Source: Pseudarthrobacter sulfonivorans
Lineage (GTDB): Bacteria; Actinomycetota; Actinomycetes; Actinomycetales; Micrococcaceae
Length of the DNA: 64,000 nucleotides
Assembly: GCF_014712225.1 (NCBI RefSeq)
Contig: NZ_JACXBW010000002.1
Coordinates: forward strand, 310,001 to 374,000
Reading direction: 5' to 3'
In this document: one piece after another, positions 58,988-64,000 of the stretch
Position numbering within the stretch: the stretch's first letter is position 1
Layout: each line of letters starts with the position of its first letter
Position numbers and translations under genes: made by a program
The notes under the pieces: model-generated
The model's input: the letters and a program-made list of their open reading frames with translations, nothing else
Told to the model about the DNA's origin: nothing
Database searches by the model: none

Positions 58988-61315
58988 TCAGCCTGCGGCC
59001 ACGGCCTCCGGCGCGTGTGCCTTGGCTGGCTCCAGCCGAACGATCACGGCCTTGGACACGGGCGTCTGGCTGCCTTCAGCCACGCTGTCCAGCGGAACAA
59101 GGACGTTGGCTTCGGGGTAATACGCGGCCGCACAGCCCGCTGCGGTGGGGTACGAGACCACCCGGTAGTTGTGCAGCACCCGCTCCACGTTGTCCTGGTA
59201 CACGCCGTGGATGTCCACGCGCTGCCCGTCGCTGAGCCCCAGCCCGGCCAGGTCCTCCGGGCTGACGAACACCACCTCGCGGCCCTTCCGGATACCGCGG
59301 TAGCGGTCGTTGTTGCCATAGATGGTGGTGTTGAACTGGTCGTGGGAACGCATGGTCTGCAGGATCAGCGTGCCGGCCGGCCGTTCAACGTGTTCGAGCT
59401 GGTTGACCGTCAGCATGGCCTTCCCCATCGGGGTTTCGAATGTGCGCGAGTCCCGGGGACCGTTCGGCAGCACGAAGCCGCCCTTCTGCCGGATCTTCCC
59501 GTTGTAGTCCTCGCACCCGGGGACCACGCGGGAAATGTGGTCGCGGATGAGGTCGTAGTTTTTCTCGAACCCGGCCCAGTCAGCGTTGACCCGGTCACCC
59601 ACCACCTTCTGGGCGAGCCTGCTGATGATGGCCACCTCGGACAGCAGCCCGGGTGCCACCGGCGGGACGGCGCCGTGTGAGCCGTGGACAGCGCAGACGG
59701 TGTCCTCCACGGACACAAACTGCGGCCCCGATTCCTGCAGGTCAATCTCGGTGCGGCCCATAGTGGGCAGAATCAGCGCCTCGGCACCGGTCACGGTGTG
59801 CGAGCGGTTGAGCTTGGTGGAGATCTGAACGGACATCTCGGTGTTTTCCATCGCAGCTATGGCTGTCTGCGTGTCCGACATGGCCCCCACGAAGTTGCCG
59901 CCCATCCCGACGAAGACCTTGATCCCGCCGTCGCGCATTTGCCTGATGGTTTCAACGGCGTCTACACCGTGTTCACGCGGCGGATCGAAGCTGAATTCCT
60001 TGCCCAGCGCGTCCAGGAACGACGGCGGCATCTGCTCCCAGATGCCCATGGTCCGGTCACCCTGGACGTTGCTGTGCCCGCGGATGGGCGAGGCGCCGGC
60101 GCCCGGCTTGCCGATGTTGCCGCGGAGCAGCAGGAGGTTGATGATCTCCTTGATGGTGGGCACGGCCTTTTTGTGCTGCGTAATGCCCATGGCCCAGGTG
60201 ATGATCACTTTCTCGGCCTTCAGGTAGCGCTCCGCCAGTTCATCGATTTCCTCGGTCCGCAGCCCGGTGGCCTCGAGGACGGCTGCCTCGTCCAGTTCGG
60301 CGAGGTGCGCCTTCAGCTCCTCCAGCCCGTGGCAGTGCTCCGCCAGGAAGGCATGGTCCAGCACGGTGCCGGGATTCCTGGCTTCGGCGTCGAGCACGCG
60401 CTTGGAGACAGCCTGGAGGAGTGCCATGTCGCCGCCGAGCCGGATCTGCAGGAACTGATCCGCAATCTGGGTTCCGTGGCCGATGATGCCCTTGACCTTT
60501 TGCGGATTCTTGTAGCGGCGCAGCCCGGCCTCCGGCAGCGGGTTGATCGCCACAATCTCGCCGCCGGCCTCCTTGGTCTCTTCCAGGGCGGTGAGCATCC
60601 GCGGGTGGTTGGTGCCCGGGTTCTGGCCCATGATGATGATCAGGTCCGCCTTGGCGTAGTCGTCGTAGGAGACGGTGGCTTTGCCGATCCCGATGGTCTG
60701 CCCCATGGCCCAGCCCGAGGATTCGTGGCACATGTTGGAGCAGTCCGGCAGGTTGTTGGTGCCGTACGCCCGGACGAACAACTGGTACAGGAAGGCGGCC
60801 TCGTTCGAGGTCCGGCCGCTGGTGTAGAAGGTGGCCTGGTCCGGGCTGGGCAGGGACTTCAGCTTGTCCGCGAGGATGGTGAACGCCCGGTCCCAACTGA
60901 CTGGCCGGTAGTGGTCCTCACCCGCGGCCTTGTGGACCGGCGTGGTGAGGCGCCCCTGCATCCCCAGCCAATACTCGGAGCGTTCCCGGAGTTCGCTCAC
61001 CGGGTGTTCGGTCCAGAATTCGGGGCCGACCAGCACCGGGGTGGCCTCCCAGGTGACCGCCTTGGCACCGTTTTCACAGAATTCAAAGGTCTTGCGGTGG
61101 TCCGGGTCGGGCCATGCGCAGCTCATGCAGTCGAAGCCGTCCTTCTGGTTCAACGCCAGCAGGGTCTTCCCGGCCCGGCCCGCGCCCATGTGCTTCAGGG
61201 CCGGCTCCATGGAGTGGTAGACGCCGGGGACGCCGGCGGCCCAGGACTTGGGGTGGCCGGTGACCTCGATATCAGCCTCGTTGACCTCTTCAACCTTCGG
61301 GTTTTTACGCGCCAC
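58988..61315 (-). CDS. FdhF/YdeP-family molybdopterin oxidoreductase
   Basis: The 775-residue protein matches YdeP-type enzymes in length. FDCMSCAWPDP is the family's CxxC signature (about 61-64), NNLPDCSNMCHESSG is the molybdenum-site region and NPGTNHPRMLTALEE and GMGGNFVGAMSD bind the pterin dinucleotide. The C-terminal RSHDQFNTTIYGNNDRYRG is the shared molybdopterin-binding domain. YdeP has been linked to acid resistance, and the substrate is unknown. GTG 61315 has AAGGAG at 8 bases. Confidence 0.9.
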   Translation of the reverse strand: MARKNPKVEEVNEADIEVTGHPKSWAAGVPGVYHSMEPALKHMGAGRAGKTLLALNQKDGFDCMSCAWPDPDHRKTFEFCENGAKAVTWEATPVLVGPEFWTEHPVSELRERSEYWLGMQGRLTTPVHKAAGEDHYRPVSWDRAFTILADKLKSLPSPDQATFYTSGRTSNEAAFLYQLFVRAYGTNNLPDCSNMCHESSGWAMGQTIGIGKATVSYDDYAKADLIIIMGQNPGTNHPRMLTALEETKEAGGEIVAINPLPEAGLRRYKNPQKVKGIIGHGTQIADQFLQIRLGGDMALLQAVSKRVLDAEARNPGTVLDHAFLAEHCHGLEELKAHLAELDEAAVLEATGLRTEEIDELAERYLKAEKVIITWAMGITQHKKAVPTIKEIINLLLLRGNIGKPGAGASPIRGHSNVQGDRTMGIWEQMPPSFLDALGKEFSFDPPREHGVDAVETIRQMRDGGIKVFVGMGGNFVGAMSDTQTAIAAMENTEMSVQISTKLNRSHTVTGAEALILPTMGRTEIDLQESGPQFVSVEDTVCAVHGSHGAVPPVAPGLLSEVAIISRLAQKVVGDRVNADWAGFEKNYDLIRDHISRVVPGCEDYNGKIRQKGGFVLPNGPRDSRTFETPMGKAMLTVNQLEHVERPAGTLILQTMRSHDQFNTTIYGNNDRYRGIRKGREVVFVSPEDLAGLGLSDGQRVDIHGVYQDNVERVLHNYRVVSYPTAAGCAAAYYPEANVLVPLDSVAEGSQTPVSKAVIVRLEPAKAHAPEAVAAG

Positions 61316-61547
61316 GCTGCACTCTCCTTAGTCGAACTGACACCGTCAACACGAAAATACTCAGAATGGTACGGGTCTCTTCCACACTTGTTCAGGGCGT
61401 CCCGGAAGTCAAGGAAAGGAGCCGCCCGGCCGCGCGCAGGGAGGGGGTGTTTCAGACGGCGGACGACGGCGGGAGGCCACCTCGCGTAGGCTTGTCACCA
61501 CGGCTGAAGCAAGCGGCCGCAGGACCCACCACCCCGGAGCTGCCTTC

Positions 61548-63239
61548 ATGCCCGAGAAACCTGCGCTGAGCGCGCTTGCCTCCTCCGCTTTCTCCCTCCC
61601 TCAGCTCCGCGACGGCCAGCTCGCGGGCATGTCAGCCCTGGCGGACGGCCGTGATGTCCTTGCCGTGATGCCCACCGGCTACGGCAAGTCCGCGATCTAC
61701 CAGGTGGCCGCGGTCCACCTCCACCGGGAGACCGGGCACCCCGCCGTCGTGGTTTCACCGTTGATCGCGCTCCAGGAGGACCAGATCGCAGGCCTCACCG
61801 AGGCACTGGGCGAGGGCGCCGCCGTCGCGATCAACTCCGCCCACAGCGACGCGGAAGTGGAGGACGCCTGGCAAAAAGTGGAGTCGGGCATGGCCGCTTT
61901 CCTCTTCCTGGCGCCGGAGCAGCTGGCGAAGAAGAGAACCGTGGAGCGCGTCGCCGCTGCCCGCCCGGCCCTGTTTGTGGTGGATGAAGCCCACTGTGTC
62001 TCCTCCTGGGGACACGATTTCCGCCCCGATTACCTCACCCTGGGCACCGTCAGGGAACAGCTCGGCAACCCGCCCGTGGCAGCGCTGACGGCCACAGCCT
62101 CCCCACCGGTGCGGGAGGAGATCGCGGAACGGCTGGGCATGAAGGACCCGCTCGTCCTGGTTCACGGCTTCGACCGGCCCAACATCATGCTCGATGTGGT
62201 CAGGCATCACGAGGAGAAGGAAAAACGCCGCGCCGTGGTGGAGCAGGTGTTTGCCTTCGTCGACAGTAACAGCACAGGCACCGGCACGCGCCAACACGGC
62301 CTGCTGTACACCGCCACCCGCAAGGACACCGAGAAGTACGCCGCGAAACTGGTCGGGCAGGGACTTCGCGCCGAGGCGTACCACGCAGGCCGCTCCGCCG
62401 CGGACCGCGAACGCGTCCTCGAACTGTTTATGGACGACCGGCTGGATGTGGTGGTGGCAACCACGGCGTTCGGGATGGGCATCGACAAGCCCAACGTTCG
62501 GTTTGTGATCCACGCCGACATTCCCGAATCACTGGACGCCTACTACCAGGAGCTGGGCCGGTCCGGGCGGGACGGGGAGCCTGCGTCTGCCGTTCTGCAC
62601 TACCGGGCCGAGGACCTGGGACTTCGGAAGTTCTTCGGCACCCACCGTCCGGACCCGGAGGCCCTGCTTGCCGTACTCAAGGCCCTCCGCACGGCGGACG
62701 GACCTGTCTTCGCCTCGTCACTGGCCGAGCTGACCGGCTTCAGGCCGCGCCGCATGACGGGCCTCCTGAACCAGCTGCAGGAGGCGGGTGCGGTGAGCTC
62801 CGGCAAGCGCGGCGTCCGGCTCATCTCCACAGCCAAGCCGGCCGCACTGGTGCAGCGCGCCGTCGAACTGGCTGAAGCGCGGCAGCGCGTGGACGAATCG
62901 CGCCTCCAGATGATGCGCGGCTACGCCGAAACGGATGGTTGCCGGCGCCAGGTCCTGCTGGGGTATTTCGGCGAGGACCTCCCGGAGCCGTGCGGCAACT
63001 GCGATTCCTGCACCGAGGGGGCGTCGCAGCCGCAGGCTGGAAATAACGACGGCGGCGCTGCCCGCGATGTCGCAGATCTTCCCTTCCCGGTCCAGTCCTC
63101 CGTGACCCACAAGAAGTGGGGAGCCGGGCTGGTGATGCGTTATGAGGATGACGTGATCACTGTCCTGTTTGAGCGGGAAGGCTACAAAACGCTCTCCCGC
63201 GAGGCCGTCACGAAACGAAAACTCCTGAAGCCCGCTTAG
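61548..63239 (+). CDS. recQ: RecQ-family DNA helicase
   Basis: The 563-residue protein has the SF2 motifs: VMPTGYGKSAIYQ (Walker A), VVDEAHCVSSWGHDFRPDYL (DEAH box and aromatic loop) and AFGMGIDKPNVRFVIHADIPESLDAYYQELGRSGRDG (motifs V and VI). The zinc-binding region CRRQVLLGYFGEDLPEPCGNCDSC is complete. The C-terminus lacks an HRDC domain and ends in a small beta domain, VTHKKWGAGLVMRYEDDVITVLFEREGYKTL, similar to the Tudor-like tail of UvrD/PcrA. It should unwind DNA 3' to 5'. Confidence 0.9.
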   Translation: MPEKPALSALASSAFSLPQLRDGQLAGMSALADGRDVLAVMPTGYGKSAIYQVAAVHLHRETGHPAVVVSPLIALQEDQIAGLTEALGEGAAVAINSAHSDAEVEDAWQKVESGMAAFLFLAPEQLAKKRTVERVAAARPALFVVDEAHCVSSWGHDFRPDYLTLGTVREQLGNPPVAALTATASPPVREEIAERLGMKDPLVLVHGFDRPNIMLDVVRHHEEKEKRRAVVEQVFAFVDSNSTGTGTRQHGLLYTATRKDTEKYAAKLVGQGLRAEAYHAGRSAADRERVLELFMDDRLDVVVATTAFGMGIDKPNVRFVIHADIPESLDAYYQELGRSGRDGEPASAVLHYRAEDLGLRKFFGTHRPDPEALLAVLKALRTADGPVFASSLAELTGFRPRRMTGLLNQLQEAGAVSSGKRGVRLISTAKPAALVQRAVELAEARQRVDESRLQMMRGYAETDGCRRQVLLGYFGEDLPEPCGNCDSCTEGASQPQAGNNDGGAARDVADLPFPVQSSVTHKKWGAGLVMRYEDDVITVLFEREGYKTLSREAVTKRKLLKPA

Positions 63240-63275
63240 GTACGCTGGAGGAAGACTCCGACGAAAGGCCCCAAC

Positions 63276-64000
63276 GTGGAAGTTTCCTCCCTTGTCTGGA
63301 CCCTGACCATCGCGGGAATCGTTGGCCTGCTGGCTTTCGATTTCTTTTTCCATGTGCGGAAGGCCCACACGCCCTCGCTGAAGGAGTCGGCCATCTGGTC
63401 CTCCATCTACGTGGGCATCGCCCTGATCTTCGGCCTCGGTGTGCTGATGTTTGGCGGTACCACCATGGGCACCGAATACTTCGCCGGCTACGTCACGGAG
63501 AAGGCCCTGTCCGTGGACAACCTGTTCGTCTTCCTGATCATCATGGCCAGCTTCAAGGTGCCCCGCGCGGACCAGCAAAAGGTGCTGCTGTTCGGCATTG
63601 TCTTCTCACTGATCGCCCGCACGGCCTTCATCTTCCTCGGCGCAGCCCTGATCAACAGCTTCGCCTGGGTGTTCTACATCTTCGGCCTGATCCTGCTCAT
63701 CACCGCCGGGAACCTGCTCAAACCGGATAGCCACGACGATGACAGCGAAGGCCTGGTGGTCCGGCTCGCCAAACGTTTCCTCCCGGCGTCGGCACACTAC
63801 GACGGCGACAAGCTGTTCACCATGGAGAACGGCAAGCGTGTCCTGACCCCGATGCTCCTGGTGATGGTGGCGATTGGCGGCACCGACCTCCTGTTTGCGT
63901 TGGACTCCATCCCGGCCATCTTCGGGCTGACGCAAAACGTTTTCATCGTCTTTACCGCCACCGCGTTCTCGCTGATGGGCCTGCGCCAGCTGTTCTTCCT
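63276..64000 (+). CDS. TerC-family membrane protein, C-terminus outside window
   Basis: The visible 241 residues start at GTG 63276 behind GAAAGG and include about seven membrane segments. EKALSVDNLFVFLIIMASFKVPRADQQKVLLFGIVFSLIARTAFIFLGAALI and GGTDLLFALDSIPAIFGLTQN carry the two conserved acidic helix motifs of TerC/Alx proteins, which move manganese or calcium. Related actinobacterial genes are unlinked to a tellurite locus, as here. It begins 37 bp after RecQ. Confidence 0.9.
   Translation, partial: MEVSSLVWTLTIAGIVGLLAFDFFFHVRKAHTPSLKESAIWSSIYVGIALIFGLGVLMFGGTTMGTEYFAGYVTEKALSVDNLFVFLIIMASFKVPRADQQKVLLFGIVFSLIARTAFIFLGAALINSFAWVFYIFGLILLITAGNLLKPDSHDDDSEGLVVRLAKRFLPASAHYDGDKLFTMENGKRVLTPMLLVMVAIGGTDLLFALDSIPAIFGLTQNVFIVFTATAFSLMGLRQLFF

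Noticed and set aside
59684..61489. A 601-codon plus-strand open frame antisense to the YdeP gene
   Set aside because: It is a codon-bias shadow: the minus strand encodes a complete molybdopterin oxidoreductase and the antisense protein has no recognisable domain.

Overview
The window is about 64 kb of high-GC chromosome from an actinobacterium. Gene content and arrangement best fit the Arthrobacter/Pseudarthrobacter group of the Micrococcaceae. The clues are an ECF42 sigma factor paired with a YCII protein, Excalibur-domain secreted proteins, DUF6457 next to a YdeP-type oxidoreductase, several start codons that look leaderless, and many small FAD/NADP oxidoreductases and MFS pumps. This is inference from recognised families; no rRNA or tRNA gene was seen that would settle it. 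Nothing in the window looks like a prophage, insertion sequence or CRISPR array. It reads as ordinary accessory chromosome built of small operons.

Layout. 1-5.2 kb: an OFA-type MFS carrier (cut by the window edge), a terpene-cyclase-fold protein, a GNAT enzyme, a SOUL protein, a one-gene ArsR-SRPBCC regulator and a methyltransferase. 5.3-10.5 kb: OsmC, an APC permease, then a redox group (FMN reductase, MarR, luciferase-like monooxygenase, SDR) with shared TTGA-N3/4-TCAA dyads. 10.6-18.6 kb: an MHS-family permease, a membrane coiled-coil protein, the ECF42/YCII pair with a matching promoter, a Cys-rich pentapeptide protein, a DUF6308-like protein, a GT1 glycosyltransferase and a GYD protein. 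18.8-23.0 kb: an RpiR regulator divergent from a tightly overlapping transporter-GAF-amidohydrolase operon. 23.0-25.1 kb: two Excalibur-domain proteins. 25.5-32.7 kb: a Cmx-like drug exporter with a leader peptide, a methyltransferase, hydrolases, a Rox-like FAD monooxygenase preceded by a 17-codon reductase remnant, an SDR and a YkvA protein. 32.8-41.0 kb: an eight-gene carboxylate uptake and catabolism cluster (TctBAC, RraA-like, NAD-dependent dehydrogenase, TRAP-like permease, small membrane protein, cyclase-family hydrolase) divergent from an IclR regulator. 41-58.6 kb: single genes and pairs (DUF1345, DHA2 pumps, XRE regulator with NmrA and aldo-keto reductase genes, FdhA-like formaldehyde dehydrogenase, DinB, RibD-like reductase, VOC, GerW). 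58.6-64 kb: DUF6457, YdeP molybdo-oxidoreductase, RecQ, and a TerC family protein cut by the window end.

How it works together. The clearest coherent systems are the IclR-controlled carboxylate cluster, the RpiR-controlled uptake/hydrolysis operon, the MarR redox group and the ECF42 pair. The most unexplained sequence is noncoding: a dispersed family of short GC-rich intergenic hairpins with the core GCCGCCGTCGTACT (about ten sites, nearly all in the first half of the window), and a 66-67 bp sequence present twice (about 5.2 and 10.6 kb) at about 93% identity by eye.
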